A stretch of 64,000 bases of DNA from JAVJST01 sp040219295 (lineage in GTDB: Bacteria; Pseudomonadota; Alphaproteobacteria; Rhodospirillales; Casp-alpha2): NCBI GenBank assembly GCA_040219295.1, contig JAVJST010000008.1, forward strand, positions 186,001 through 250,000. The letters are read 5' to 3'. Both the position numbers and the translations under genes were made by a program. The notes beneath the pieces were generated by a model that made no database searches, was not told where the DNA came from, and worked only from the letters and a program-made list of their open reading frames with translations. Positions 8,323 to 17,194 of this stretch are shown here, in pieces (the stretch's first letter is position 1; every line of letters begins with the position of its first letter).

Positions 8323-9162
8323 ATGCCCCAAAAGGGCACGACGCAATTCATGCCGGCGGTCTCCTTGTCGGACGTCATTGATTATGTCCGGCGTTCGATC
8401 CGCAATCCGTGGGAAACCGGAATCGTGCCGGGACTGGTGGCTGCCGGGTTCCTGCTCGGCTTGTCGATCGCGGGTTACAAGATTTACGAACACCGGGTCA
8501 CAGGCGGGGTCGGTTTCGTCGAGGCAACGGAACTCGCCGGTCTCGACGACGTTCAGGTCGAGGAGAAGAAACGCCAGTTCTTTGATGCTCTGCGACCGAT
8601 CATCGAAGCAGAGAACGGCCGGATAGCGGAGTTGCGCAAGCGCCTGATCGCCGCACGTGACAGCGGCCAGGATCCGAGCTGGGTATTTGGCGTCGCCGAA
8701 GACTATGACGTCACATGGACCGGGCACGAGTGGCGAGTGCTGCTGCGCCGGGTGGACACGATCCCGATGACGCTAGCCATGGCCCAGGCAGCCAACGAAT
8801 CCAGCTGGGGGCAGTCACGCTTCGCCCAGGAAGGCAACAACCTCTTCGGTCAGTGGTGCTTTACCGAAGGCTGCGGAATCGTACCCGAGGACCGCCCCGC
8901 GGGGGATAACCACGAGGTCCGCGCATTCGGTTCGATCAACGAATCGGTACGCTCGTACCTGCACAACATCAACACCCACCGCGCCTATCGCGAGCTCCGC
9001 CAAGCACGCGCCAGGGCCCGTGCCGAGGGCCGAGCTGCCAGCGGCCTCGAACTCGCCGGCTATCTCGACAGCTATTCGGAACGCGGCGCCAAGTACATCG
9101 AGGAAATCCGCGCGACCGTGAGGGTCAACCGCGACCTCATGCTCGACGCCGCGAACCAATAA
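8323..9162 (+). CDS. Bax-like glucosaminidase (GH73 family), membrane-anchored
   Basis: 279 residues. An N-terminal amphipathic stretch precedes one likely transmembrane segment (about residues 34-52). The C-terminal part is the mannosyl-glycoprotein endo-beta-N-acetylglucosaminidase (Glucosaminidase) domain as in E. coli Bax, with the catalytic Glu159 in 'AANESSWGQSRFA' and the conserved 'GNNLFGQWC'. It should cleave peptidoglycan glycan strands from a membrane-tethered position. A GAGGGA ribosome site lies just ahead of the ATG. It is transcribed away from soxB and ends 11 nt from the creatinase stop, so it interrupts the creatine-sarcosine genes without an evident link to them. Confidence 0.85.
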   Translation: MPQKGTTQFMPAVSLSDVIDYVRRSIRNPWETGIVPGLVAAGFLLGLSIAGYKIYEHRVTGGVGFVEATELAGLDDVQVEEKKRQFFDALRPIIEAENGRIAELRKRLIAARDSGQDPSWVFGVAEDYDVTWTGHEWRVLLRRVDTIPMTLAMAQAANESSWGQSRFAQEGNNLFGQWCFTEGCGIVPEDRPAGDNHEVRAFGSINESVRSYLHNINTHRAYRELRQARARARAEGRAASGLELAGYLDSYSERGAKYIEEIRATVRVNRDLMLDAANQ

Positions 9163-9173
9163 CCTGCCGCCGT

Positions 9174-10403
9174 TTAACCTGCCTTGACGATGTTGTGCTC
9201 CGGTCCGAACGGGAACCCGGTGATATTCTCGGCCCCGGTCTCGGTAATGATCAGGATGTCATGCTCGCGGTAGCCGCCGGCACCGGGCAAGCCCTCGGGC
9301 AGCATGATCATCGGTTCCATCGACACCACCATGCCGGGCTGCAGCTCGGTCTCGACGTCTTCGCGAAGTTCAACCCCGGCCTCGCGGCCGTAGTAGTGAC
9401 ACAGCACACCGAACGAGTGGCCGTAGCCGAACGAGCGGTACTTCAGCAAATCCCACTCGCGGTACATTTCGTTGAGTTCGGCGGCGATATCGCAACACCG
9501 GGCACCCGGTTTGATGAGGTCGAGACCACGCCGGTGGACCTGGCAGTTCTTGTCCCAGAGATCGAGGTGCGCGTCCGACGCGTGTTCGCAGAACAGGGTC
9601 CGCTCCAGAGCCGTGTAGTAGCCGAAGATCATCGGGAAGGTGTTTAGGCTAAGGATGTCACCCGCCTCGATCAGCCGATTGGTGACCGGATTATGGGCCC
9701 CGTCGGTGTTGATGCCCGACTGAAACCAGGTCCAGGTATCCATCAGTTCGACGTACGGATGATTGGAGGCAATCTCTCGAATCATGGCGTTGGTCGCGGC
9801 GATCGCAACCTCGTGCTCCGGAACGCCTGCGGCGACGGCGGCAACACAGGCCGCGCCGCCGATATCGGCGGTCAGCGCACCCTCGCGGATCAACGACTGT
9901 TCCTCCGCCGACTTGATCGTGCGCATCCACATGCTCGGCTTACCGGCATCGACGAGCTCGACACCGGGAAGAGCGTCCTCGATCTGCTGGCGAAGCTCAA
10001 TCGAGACGTGGTCGAACTCGATGCCGAGGCGCTTTACGCCCTTTGTCAGCGTGCCCACCGCATGGAAGTAGTTGTCACGCCGCCAGTCCGTGTAGGTGAT
10101 GTTGTCGCCGAACGTTCGCCGCCACGGCTGTCCGCCGTCGATCCCGGCCGACACCGTCGTCGCCTTGTCATGATCGATTACCAGCCCGTACTTGCGGCCG
10201 AAGTAACAATACAGGAATCCGGCGTAGTAGTTGATGCAGTGATAGGACGTGAACAGGCACGCATCGACGCTATTCTCGGACATCCAATTGCGGATGTCGG
10301 TCTGACGCCGCATCATCTCGGCGTCCGAAAAGGGCGAGTAGGACTTCTCGCCGTTGTGCCAGGTCATCAGGCGTTCCATGCCGTTGGCCATGTCGTTGGA
10401 CAT
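9174..10403 (-). CDS. Creatinase (creatine amidinohydrolase)
   Basis: 409 residues with the creatinase/aminopeptidase-P ('pita-bread') fold and the creatinase-specific stretch 'MDTWTWFQSGINTDGAHN' around residues 221-238. His237 lines up with the catalytic His232 of the Pseudomonas enzyme. It hydrolyses creatine to sarcosine and urea, and sarcosine is then the substrate of the SoxBDAG enzyme encoded downstream on the same strand. The start at 10403 was chosen because GGAGGA lies just upstream; an in-frame ATG at 10448 lacks that support. No urease or creatininase gene is in the window. Confidence 0.95.
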   Translation of the reverse strand: MSNDMANGMERLMTWHNGEKSYSPFSDAEMMRRQTDIRNWMSENSVDACLFTSYHCINYYAGFLYCYFGRKYGLVIDHDKATTVSAGIDGGQPWRRTFGDNITYTDWRRDNYFHAVGTLTKGVKRLGIEFDHVSIELRQQIEDALPGVELVDAGKPSMWMRTIKSAEEQSLIREGALTADIGGAACVAAVAAGVPEHEVAIAATNAMIREIASNHPYVELMDTWTWFQSGINTDGAHNPVTNRLIEAGDILSLNTFPMIFGYYTALERTLFCEHASDAHLDLWDKNCQVHRRGLDLIKPGARCCDIAAELNEMYREWDLLKYRSFGYGHSFGVLCHYYGREAGVELREDVETELQPGMVVSMEPMIMLPEGLPGAGGYREHDILIITETGAENITGFPFGPEHNIVKAG

Positions 10404-10687
10404 CGCTTGCTCCTCCAGTTTGAGTGTGCGGTTCGACGCCATCGACACGCGGTATTGTGATGGAACCCGGAAGACGGACCGCAGAACTGCAAGTCTTTCG
10501 CGACGATCAGGCGGGCGTACAGCCTCCGTCGCTCGCCACCACCGGGCGATCGGTCATAGCGCGAATCGGACACGTCGGACAATAGGAGAAAACCCCCGCA
10601 CCAAACGGCATGATTCTAACCCCCGCAGGCGGACCTTCGTGCTACGACTTGGGCAGTCAGCGGCCGGCAACATAGGACCAGCCCCGA

Positions 10688-11938
10688 ATGTCTGATACCG
10701 TCTCTAACGCAGTAAAATGGCGTTCCATTGCGCTGCTCTCCGCGTGCGAAGTCGCCGTCATGGCGCTTTGGTTCTCGGCCTCTGCCGTCGTGCCATCCCT
10801 GACGTTGGAGTACGACCTCAGCGCTACCGAGCGCTCCCTGTACACCAGCTCGGTGCAGGCAGGATTCGTCATCGGCACGCTGGCAAGCGCTGTCCTCAGT
10901 CTGGCCGACCGGCTCGAACCCCGGCGGTTTTTCATGATGTCGGCCCTCATCGCGGCAGCGGCCAACGCGGCGATTCTGTTGATCGAACCCGATAACGCGA
11001 CGGTCTACGCCTTACGTTTCATCACCGGCCTATGCATGGCCGGAGTCTATCCGGTCGGCATGAAAATGGCGGCATCGTGGATGCGGACCAGGAAACGTGG
11101 CGGCAACGACCTCGGCTTTCTCGTCGCCCTGCTGGTCGGTGCGCTGACACTCGGATCTGCCGCACCGCACCTGTTCAATGCGTTGGGCGGAATCGACTGG
11201 CGGTTCACGATCGCGACGTCTTCTCTCGTGGCCGCCGCCGCCGCGGGCCTGATCCTGCTGTTCAGGTCGGGTCCCAATGTACGCCCCGCGCCAAAATTCA
11301 ACCCCGCGCAGTTCACTCGCGCGTTTCGCGACCCGGCGTTACGGCTCGCCAACTTCGGCTACCTCGGACACATGTGGGAACTCTACGCTATGTGGGCCTG
11401 GATCGGCGTCTTTCTCGACGCCAGCTTCCGTATCAATGCGGGCGGGCTCGGCGGCGATCCGGCCGTGCTGGCGCGCCTCGCGACATTCGGCGTCATGGGA
11501 CTCGGCGGCGTTCTCGGCTGCATTGCCGGGGGTTTGATGGCGGACCGGTTTGGCCGCACGGCGCTCACCATGGGCGCCATGACCGCGAGCGGTCTGTCGG
11601 CCATTCTGGTCGGTCTGCTATTCGGCGCATCACCCTATCTGTTGATTGTCGTCTGCCTTGTCTGGGGCATCACGATCATTGCCGACTCGGCCCAGTTCTC
11701 CGCCAGCATCACCGAGCTTTCGGACCCCGAGTACATCGGCACCATGCTCACGGTCCAGACCTGCGCCGGCTTCCTGCTGACGCTGATCACCATTCACCTC
11801 ATGCCGCTGCTCGTCGAGACAGGAGGTTGGCCGGTCGCTTTCGCCGTACTCGCTGCCGGACCGCTGTTCGGAGTCGTCGCCATGGGCCTGCTCCGAGCCC
11901 GACCGGAATCGGTCAAACTGGCCGGCGGAAGGCGTTGA
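10688..11938 (+). CDS. MFS transporter, candidate creatine/sarcosine or related uptake carrier
   Basis: 416 residues with about 12 hydrophobic helices. MFS landmarks include a loop 2-3 region around 'LADRLEPRR' and a mid-protein 'GGLMADRFGRTAL' motif that repeats motif A in the second half. The gene is divergent from creatinase across a 284-bp gap, so a shared control region is plausible. Substrate assignment to creatine is inference from position only. It overlaps the next gene by one base (TGATG). Confidence 0.75.
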   Translation: MSDTVSNAVKWRSIALLSACEVAVMALWFSASAVVPSLTLEYDLSATERSLYTSSVQAGFVIGTLASAVLSLADRLEPRRFFMMSALIAAAANAAILLIEPDNATVYALRFITGLCMAGVYPVGMKMAASWMRTRKRGGNDLGFLVALLVGALTLGSAAPHLFNALGGIDWRFTIATSSLVAAAAAGLILLFRSGPNVRPAPKFNPAQFTRAFRDPALRLANFGYLGHMWELYAMWAWIGVFLDASFRINAGGLGGDPAVLARLATFGVMGLGGVLGCIAGGLMADRFGRTALTMGAMTASGLSAILVGLLFGASPYLLIVVCLVWGITIIADSAQFSASITELSDPEYIGTMLTVQTCAGFLLTLITIHLMPLLVETGGWPVAFAVLAAGPLFGVVAMGLLRARPESVKLAGGRR

Positions 11939-12384
11939 TGACGATGAGAGAACTCGGATCGATGAAACCGTTGCTCGCAGGCACCACCCTTGCCGTAGCG
12001 TGGGCGCTGGCCGGATGTCAGGCGACAACCACCGAAAAGACCCACACCTCCGGTTTCGAGGCTACCGGTCAGGTCTACGCCGTACATCGCGTCCGGGGTT
12101 GGAGCGACCTCGATGTCTGCAAACTCGCTGTCCGCGACATCTACACCGATCAGCCGTACTGGGAACCGTACGCTCACTTTCAAAGCGGCGTGCATGTGGC
12201 GCGGGAACGCAATCTGAACCCTGAGACATGCCGCGACCTCTGGCTCGCGCTGCACGACCCCGCCGAACTCGAGACTGAGGAAATCGAAGAACGACTGGCC
12301 GTGGTCGAACGCCTCGTAAAACAGCAACTGATTTCCGTCACGGAGGCCGAGCGCATTCGCAAGCGCATTCTCGACGACCTCTGA
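11938..12384 (+). CDS. Small predicted lipoprotein of unknown function
   Basis: 148 residues. A signal sequence ends in the lipobox 'ALAGC' (Cys27), so the mature protein should be lipid-anchored in the periplasm or outer membrane. The middle has a conserved-looking Trp/Tyr/Cys pattern ('CKLAVRDIYTDQPYW'), and the C-terminal 40 residues are charged and helical ('EERLAVVERLVKQQL'), resembling SHOCT-like tails. The ATG at 11938 follows GGAAGG at a good distance; ATGs at 11944 and 11962 are alternatives. The one-base overlap with the MFS gene suggests cotranscription. Family not recognised. Confidence 0.75.
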   Translation: MTMRELGSMKPLLAGTTLAVAWALAGCQATTTEKTHTSGFEATGQVYAVHRVRGWSDLDVCKLAVRDIYTDQPYWEPYAHFQSGVHVARERNLNPETCRDLWLALHDPAELETEEIEERLAVVERLVKQQLISVTEAERIRKRILDDL

Positions 12385-12511
12385 CCTTGCAGGAAGTGCT
12401 GCTCGCCCGGTCAGACCGCATGTGAAGATATCGTTACGGTCGCTGAAGGGTGATGCGGTCGACATCCGGAGCAATTATGGTCGGGCAACAGCATTCTTAC
12501 GGAGGGTGATC

Positions 12512-13537
12512 ATGTCGGTTCGGGTCGGCATCAACGGCTTCGGCCGCATGGGGCGTCTGGCGCTTCGCGCGGCAGTCGACCGCAAGGACCTCCGCGAAGC
12601 GATCGAAATCGTTCATGTCAACGAGATCAAGGGCGGTGTCGCGTGCGCTGCACACCTTCTTGAATACGACACCGTGCACGGCCGCTGGGACCGGGGCATT
12701 TCGGCCGATCATGGTCATCTGACGGTCAACGATTCCGACATTCGGTTCACCGAGTTTGCCGCACCGGGCGAAATTCCGTGGGAAGACAGCGGCGTCGACC
12801 TCGTCATCGAGGCGACCGGCAAGTTCAAGACGTCCGAGTCCATCCGACCGCACTTCGCTCGCGGCGCGAAGAAAGCCGTCGCCGCCTGCCCGGTGAAGGA
12901 CGACGGCGCGTTAAACATCGTTATGGGCGTCAACGACGGGCTCTACGATCCGGATAAGCATGACATTCTCACCGCCGCTTCCTGCACGACCAACTGTCTC
13001 GCGCCGGTGGTCAAGGTCATTCACGAGAACTTGCGAATCGTGCATGGCTCGATCACCACGATCCACGACGTCACCAACACCCAGGTCATGGTCGACGCGC
13101 CGCACAAGGACCTGCGCCGCGCGCGTTCAGGCCTCAACGCACTGATCCCGACATCGACCGGGTCGGCGACGGCAATCACGCTGATCTACCCCGAGCTCAA
13201 GGGCAAGTTGAACGGCCTTGCCGTCCGGGTACCGCTGTTGAATGCCTCGCTGACCGATTGCGTGTTCGAGGTCGCTCGCGACACCGCGGCCGAGGAAGTC
13301 AACGCGCTGCTGCGTCGCGCCGCGAACGAAGCGCCGCTCGCTGGCATCCTGAGGTTCGAGGACAAACCGCTGGTCTCGACCGATTTCGTCAACGACCCCG
13401 CTTCCAGTATCGTCGACGGCCCGTCGACCATGGTCATCGACGGCCGTCAGGTCAAAATCTACGCGTGGTACGACAACGAATGGGGCTACGTGAACCGGAT
13501 GATGGAACTCGCCGCCAAGGTGGCCACCAGCCTCTGA
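12512..13537 (+). CDS. Glyceraldehyde-3-phosphate dehydrogenase, ArsJ-linked type
   Basis: 341 residues of type I GAPDH: 'INGFGRMGR' NAD-binding motif at the N-terminus, catalytic Cys in 'ASCTTNCLAP', and the C-terminal 'WYDNEWGY'. The start at 12512 follows GGAGGG. The next gene, 19 nt downstream, encodes ArsJ. In characterised pairs this GAPDH uses arsenate in place of phosphate to make unstable 1-arseno-3-phosphoglycerate, which ArsJ exports, giving arsenate resistance. The pairing is why it is called the arsenic-type rather than the glycolytic enzyme. No arsR is adjacent. Confidence 0.9.
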   Translation: MSVRVGINGFGRMGRLALRAAVDRKDLREAIEIVHVNEIKGGVACAAHLLEYDTVHGRWDRGISADHGHLTVNDSDIRFTEFAAPGEIPWEDSGVDLVIEATGKFKTSESIRPHFARGAKKAVAACPVKDDGALNIVMGVNDGLYDPDKHDILTAASCTTNCLAPVVKVIHENLRIVHGSITTIHDVTNTQVMVDAPHKDLRRARSGLNALIPTSTGSATAITLIYPELKGKLNGLAVRVPLLNASLTDCVFEVARDTAAEEVNALLRRAANEAPLAGILRFEDKPLVSTDFVNDPASSIVDGPSTMVIDGRQVKIYAWYDNEWGYVNRMMELAAKVATSL

Positions 13538-13556
13538 TCGGGTCTTGGAGAACACC

Positions 13557-14792
13557 ATGATTGCCGACCGCCACAGCTATGCTGCCGTGACGCTCGCCTA
13601 CTGGGCGTTCACGCTGACTGACGGCGCGTTGCGCATGCTGGTTCTGCTTCACTTCCACAGCCTCGGCTATACGCCGCTCGACATCGCCATCCTGTTTCTC
13701 CTTTACGAGGCCATGGGCATCGTCACCAATCTCCTCGGCGGCTGGATCGGCGCGCGTTTCGGTCTCCGGGTCACGCTGTTCGCCGGCCTCGCCATCCAGA
13801 TCGGCGCGTTGATGATGCTATCGGCAACTGATCCGGCCTGGGCGCTCGGCATCTCGGTTGCCTACGTGATGGCGGCCCAGGCGCTTTCGGGCATCGCCAA
13901 GGATCTCACCAAGATGAGCTCGAAAAGCGCCGTCAAGCTGGTGATCCGGGAAAACGAGGGCCAGGGCCTGTTGTTCAAGTGGATTGCGATCCTCACCGGT
14001 TCAAAGAATGCGCTCAAGGGTGTCGGTTTCCTCTGCGGTGGCGTGCTGTTGCAGGTCCTCGGCTTCGAGGGATCTCTGTGGTCGATGGCGGGTTTGCTGA
14101 CCGTCGTGCTGGTCGCCTCGACCCGGCTCATCGGCGCCGATCTCGGCAAGGCCGCCGCCAAGATCGCGTCCCGAGATCTATTCTCCAAGAGCCGGGCCAT
14201 CAACGTGTTGTCGTTCGCGCGGGTGTTCCTGTTCGCCAGCCGTGACGTCTGGTTCGTCGTCGGCGTGCCGGTGTTTCTGGCAGAGATACTTGGCTGGTCG
14301 TTCTCGGGCATCGGCGGCTTCATGGCGGCATGGGTCATCGGCTACGGCATCGTCCAGGCGTCGGCGCCGAAGATGCTGGCCAGCACCCGCGACGCCGCGT
14401 CGGCGAGTCGCGCCGCCTGGGTCTGGGGATTCGTCCTCGCCGCACTTACCGCCGCGCTCGCCTTCGCGATGTCGTGGTCGGGCGAACACAGTGCGATGAT
14501 TCTGGTCGGCGGGTTGTTCGTGTTCGGTGTCGTCTTCGCCATCAACTCGGCGGTGCATTCCTACCTGATTGTCGCGTTCTCCGACGATGACAAGGTCACG
14601 CTCAACGTCGGGTTCTATTACATGGCGAATGCCATCGGCCGCTTTGCCGGCACCCTGTTGTCCGGCATCGTTTACCAGTTCGCAGGACTGGCAGCGTGCC
14701 TGTGGACGTCGGCCGTGATGGTCCTGATCGCCGCTGTCTCGGCGATGGCTATGGGCCCCGGCCGTGCGGCGACCGTCCCCCGAACAGAATGA
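13557..14792 (+). CDS. arsJ: ArsJ, organoarsenical (1-arseno-3-phosphoglycerate) efflux permease
   Basis: 411 residues, an MFS-type membrane protein with about 12 helices. The N-terminal 'YWAFTLTDGALRMLVLLHF' and following 'LGYTPLDIA' are the hallmark of ArsJ, as is the 'GIAKDLTKMSSKSAVK' loop near residue 105. The family expels the arsenylated glycerate made by the GAPDH encoded directly upstream. The ATG at 13557 follows TTGGAGA. The two genes form a tight plus-strand pair. Confidence 0.92.
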   Translation: MIADRHSYAAVTLAYWAFTLTDGALRMLVLLHFHSLGYTPLDIAILFLLYEAMGIVTNLLGGWIGARFGLRVTLFAGLAIQIGALMMLSATDPAWALGISVAYVMAAQALSGIAKDLTKMSSKSAVKLVIRENEGQGLLFKWIAILTGSKNALKGVGFLCGGVLLQVLGFEGSLWSMAGLLTVVLVASTRLIGADLGKAAAKIASRDLFSKSRAINVLSFARVFLFASRDVWFVVGVPVFLAEILGWSFSGIGGFMAAWVIGYGIVQASAPKMLASTRDAASASRAAWVWGFVLAALTAALAFAMSWSGEHSAMILVGGLFVFGVVFAINSAVHSYLIVAFSDDDKVTLNVGFYYMANAIGRFAGTLLSGIVYQFAGLAACLWTSAVMVLIAAVSAMAMGPGRAATVPRTE

Positions 14793-14863
14793 TTTGAGCG
14801 ACGATGCCCGATTGACTAGGTTGTCGGCACCCGGCGCGGACCGCGCCTCAATCCGGCAATCGC

Positions 14864-15811
14864 ATGGCCCTTCTGTTCATCACCTCCAACCGCATCGGTG
14901 ACGCCGTCCTGTCGACGGGGCTGCTGACCAAGCTGATGGAAACCTACCCGGATGACGGCGTCTTCGTCGCCGCCGGCGCGCCGTCGCTACCGTTGTTCGA
15001 GGCCGTGCCGCAACTCCTCGGCAGCCACGCCATCGTCAAGAAACCGCGCAGTGGCCACTGGTTCGACCTGTGGAAGACCGTCGCGGGCCGACGCTGGCGC
15101 GCGGTGCTCGATGTCCGCCGCTCGGCATTGCCGTGGACCGTTCGCGCCCAACACCGCTATACCGTGCCGAAGGCGCGCGACGAGGAACACCGGGTCGAGA
15201 GTCTCAGCCGCGCGCTCGGCTCGACGCCGCTCGCGCCCACGCTCTGGATCGGCGACAGCCACCGCAAAACGGCGCACGGCGTCATTGATCCGTCCGGGGC
15301 CTACATCGTCGTCGCGCCCGGCGCCAACTGGATCGGCAAGACCTGGCCGGCCGAGCGCTTCGCCGAGATCGTCCTGCGGCTGATTGGGCCGGGCGGACTG
15401 GCTGAAGGCATGAACGCGCTTGTTGTCGGCGCCGAGAGCGAACGTGAGATGACGATGCCGCTGTTCGACAGGCTGCCGGCCGATCGGATCGTGGACGGTA
15501 TCGGTATCGGCCTGATGCCGTCGGCCGCGGCCATTGAAGGAGCCCGGCTGTTCGTGGGCAACGATTCCGGCCTGATGCATCTGGCGGCCGCCACCGGAAC
15601 GCCGACCGCCGGCCTGTTCGGCCCGAGCGACGACCGGCACTATGCCCCGTGGGGCGATAACGGTCTCGTCATCCGCACGCCGGAAAGCCTCGCCGACATC
15701 GTCGGACGCCCGGGCTACGATCACCGCAACCCGGGCTGTCTGATGGAGAGCCTCACGGTCGATACCGTGGAACAGGCGCTGCGCCGGCGCTGGCCGTCGT
15801 TGGCCCGTTAG
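14864..15811 (+). CDS. Glycosyltransferase family 9 (heptosyltransferase-like)
   Basis: 315 residues with the GT-B fold of the ADP-heptose:LPS heptosyltransferase family. Seen: N-terminal 'NRIGDAVLSTGL', the 'PGANWIGKTWPAERFAE' segment that begins the C-terminal domain, and the nucleotide-sugar motif 'GNDSGLMHLAAATGTPT...FG'. It probably adds a sugar to the lipopolysaccharide core or another surface glycan at the inner membrane. It converges on metY with only 7 nt between the stops. The exact donor cannot be read from sequence. Confidence 0.85.
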   Translation: MALLFITSNRIGDAVLSTGLLTKLMETYPDDGVFVAAGAPSLPLFEAVPQLLGSHAIVKKPRSGHWFDLWKTVAGRRWRAVLDVRRSALPWTVRAQHRYTVPKARDEEHRVESLSRALGSTPLAPTLWIGDSHRKTAHGVIDPSGAYIVVAPGANWIGKTWPAERFAEIVLRLIGPGGLAEGMNALVVGAESEREMTMPLFDRLPADRIVDGIGIGLMPSAAAIEGARLFVGNDSGLMHLAAATGTPTAGLFGPSDDRHYAPWGDNGLVIRTPESLADIVGRPGYDHRNPGCLMESLTVDTVEQALRRRWPSLAR

Positions 15812-15818
15812 CTCGACA

Positions 15819-17129
15819 TTACGCCGCCGCCGACACGCCCCGAGATGCCTTGTCGATGGCCTGCCCGATATCGGCGATAATGTCGTCGATGTGCTCGAGA
15901 CCGATCGACAGCCGCACGTAACCCTCGGTCACGCCGGTCCGGCGCTGTTCGTCCGCATCGAGCTGACGGTGGGTCGTGCTTGCCGGGTGAATGGCCAGTG
16001 ACCGCGCATCGCCAATATTGGCGACGTGATAGAGCATCTCCAGGCCGTCAATAAAACGTTGTCCGGCCTCACGCCCGCCTTCGAGTTCGAACCCGACCAG
16101 TCCGCCGAAACCGCCGGAGAGGTATGTTTCCGCCCGGCGGTTCGCTTCTCCGCTCATCCGGCTGGGGTGAATGACGCGGGTCACGAGCGGATGCGAGAAC
16201 AGATAGTCTGCGACAGCCTGGGTATTGCGACAGTGCTCGCGCATGCGCAACGGCAGGGTTTCGAGCCCTTGAATGAACATGAAAGCGTTGAACGGACTGA
16301 CCGCACTGCCCAGGTCGCGCTGCAGTGTGCACCGCGCCTTCATGATGTAGGCCAACGGCCCGAGCGGCTTGACCGCTTCAACCCACACCGCTCCGTGATA
16401 GCTCGGGTCGGGCAGGTTCAGCATGGGGAACCGGTCCGCGTGCTTCTCCCAGTCGAAGGTTCCACCATCGATGATGAGGCCGCCGACCGAGGTTCCATGG
16501 CCGCCGATGTACTTGGTCGTCGAGTAGACGACGATGTGCGCGCCGTGATCGAGAGGCCGACAGATCATCGGCGCCGCGGTGTTGTCGACGATCAGCGGCA
16601 CGCCGAGCTCATCGCCGATGGCCGCGACTTCGGCGATCGGAAACACCTCTAGCTTCGGATTCGGCAAAGTCTCTGCATAGTAAGCCCGGGTCCGGTCGTC
16701 GGTCGCTTTGCGGAAGCTCTCCGGGTCGGCCGGATCGACGAAGCGAACCTCGATCCCAAAATCCTTGAACGTGTTCGCGAACAGGTTCCAGGTTCCGCCG
16801 TATAGATCGGTCGAGGCGACGAGATTGTCGCCGGCATGCGCAATGTTCTGCAGCGCGATCGCCGTCGCCGCCTGACCGGAAGCAACCGCGAGCGCTGCCA
16901 CACCGCCCTCGAACGCCGCCATGCGTTCCTCGAGGACGGCCTGGGTCGGGTTCATCACCCGGGTATAGATGTTGCCGATCTCCTCGAGGTCGAAGAGTTT
17001 CGACGCATGTTCGGTGCTGGCGAAGTGATAGGACGTGGTCTGGTAGATCGGCACGGCCACAGCCGTGGTCGTTTCGTCGCTACGGTAACCCGCGTGAAGC
17101 ACGATGGTTTCGGGATTGCTATAGGTCAT
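15819..17129 (-). CDS. metY: O-acetylhomoserine aminocarboxypropyltransferase (sulfhydrylase)
   Basis: 436 residues of the Cys/Met-metabolism PLP family, of the length and motif set of MetY. The PLP lysine sits in 'YSTTKYIGGHGTS', preceded by 'VPLIVDNT'. The enzyme makes homocysteine (or methionine with methanethiol) from O-acetylhomoserine and sulfide in the cytoplasm. The start at 17129 gives the typical 'NPETIVLHAGYR' opening; the much longer open frame upstream is read-through into the hydrolase-like gene. It is the last gene of a three-gene operon with a hydrolase-like gene and a DUF1127 gene. Confidence 0.92.
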   Translation of the reverse strand: MTYSNPETIVLHAGYRSDETTTAVAVPIYQTTSYHFASTEHASKLFDLEEIGNIYTRVMNPTQAVLEERMAAFEGGVAALAVASGQAATAIALQNIAHAGDNLVASTDLYGGTWNLFANTFKDFGIEVRFVDPADPESFRKATDDRTRAYYAETLPNPKLEVFPIAEVAAIGDELGVPLIVDNTAAPMICRPLDHGAHIVVYSTTKYIGGHGTSVGGLIIDGGTFDWEKHADRFPMLNLPDPSYHGAVWVEAVKPLGPLAYIMKARCTLQRDLGSAVSPFNAFMFIQGLETLPLRMREHCRNTQAVADYLFSHPLVTRVIHPSRMSGEANRRAETYLSGGFGGLVGFELEGGREAGQRFIDGLEMLYHVANIGDARSLAIHPASTTHRQLDADEQRRTGVTEGYVRLSIGLEHIDDIIADIGQAIDKASRGVSAAA

Positions 17130-17194
17130 GGTGATGGATCCGTTCGCTTGTGGTTGGAGGTCGGTTGGATGAAGCTGGTTTTCGTGTGAGCGGC

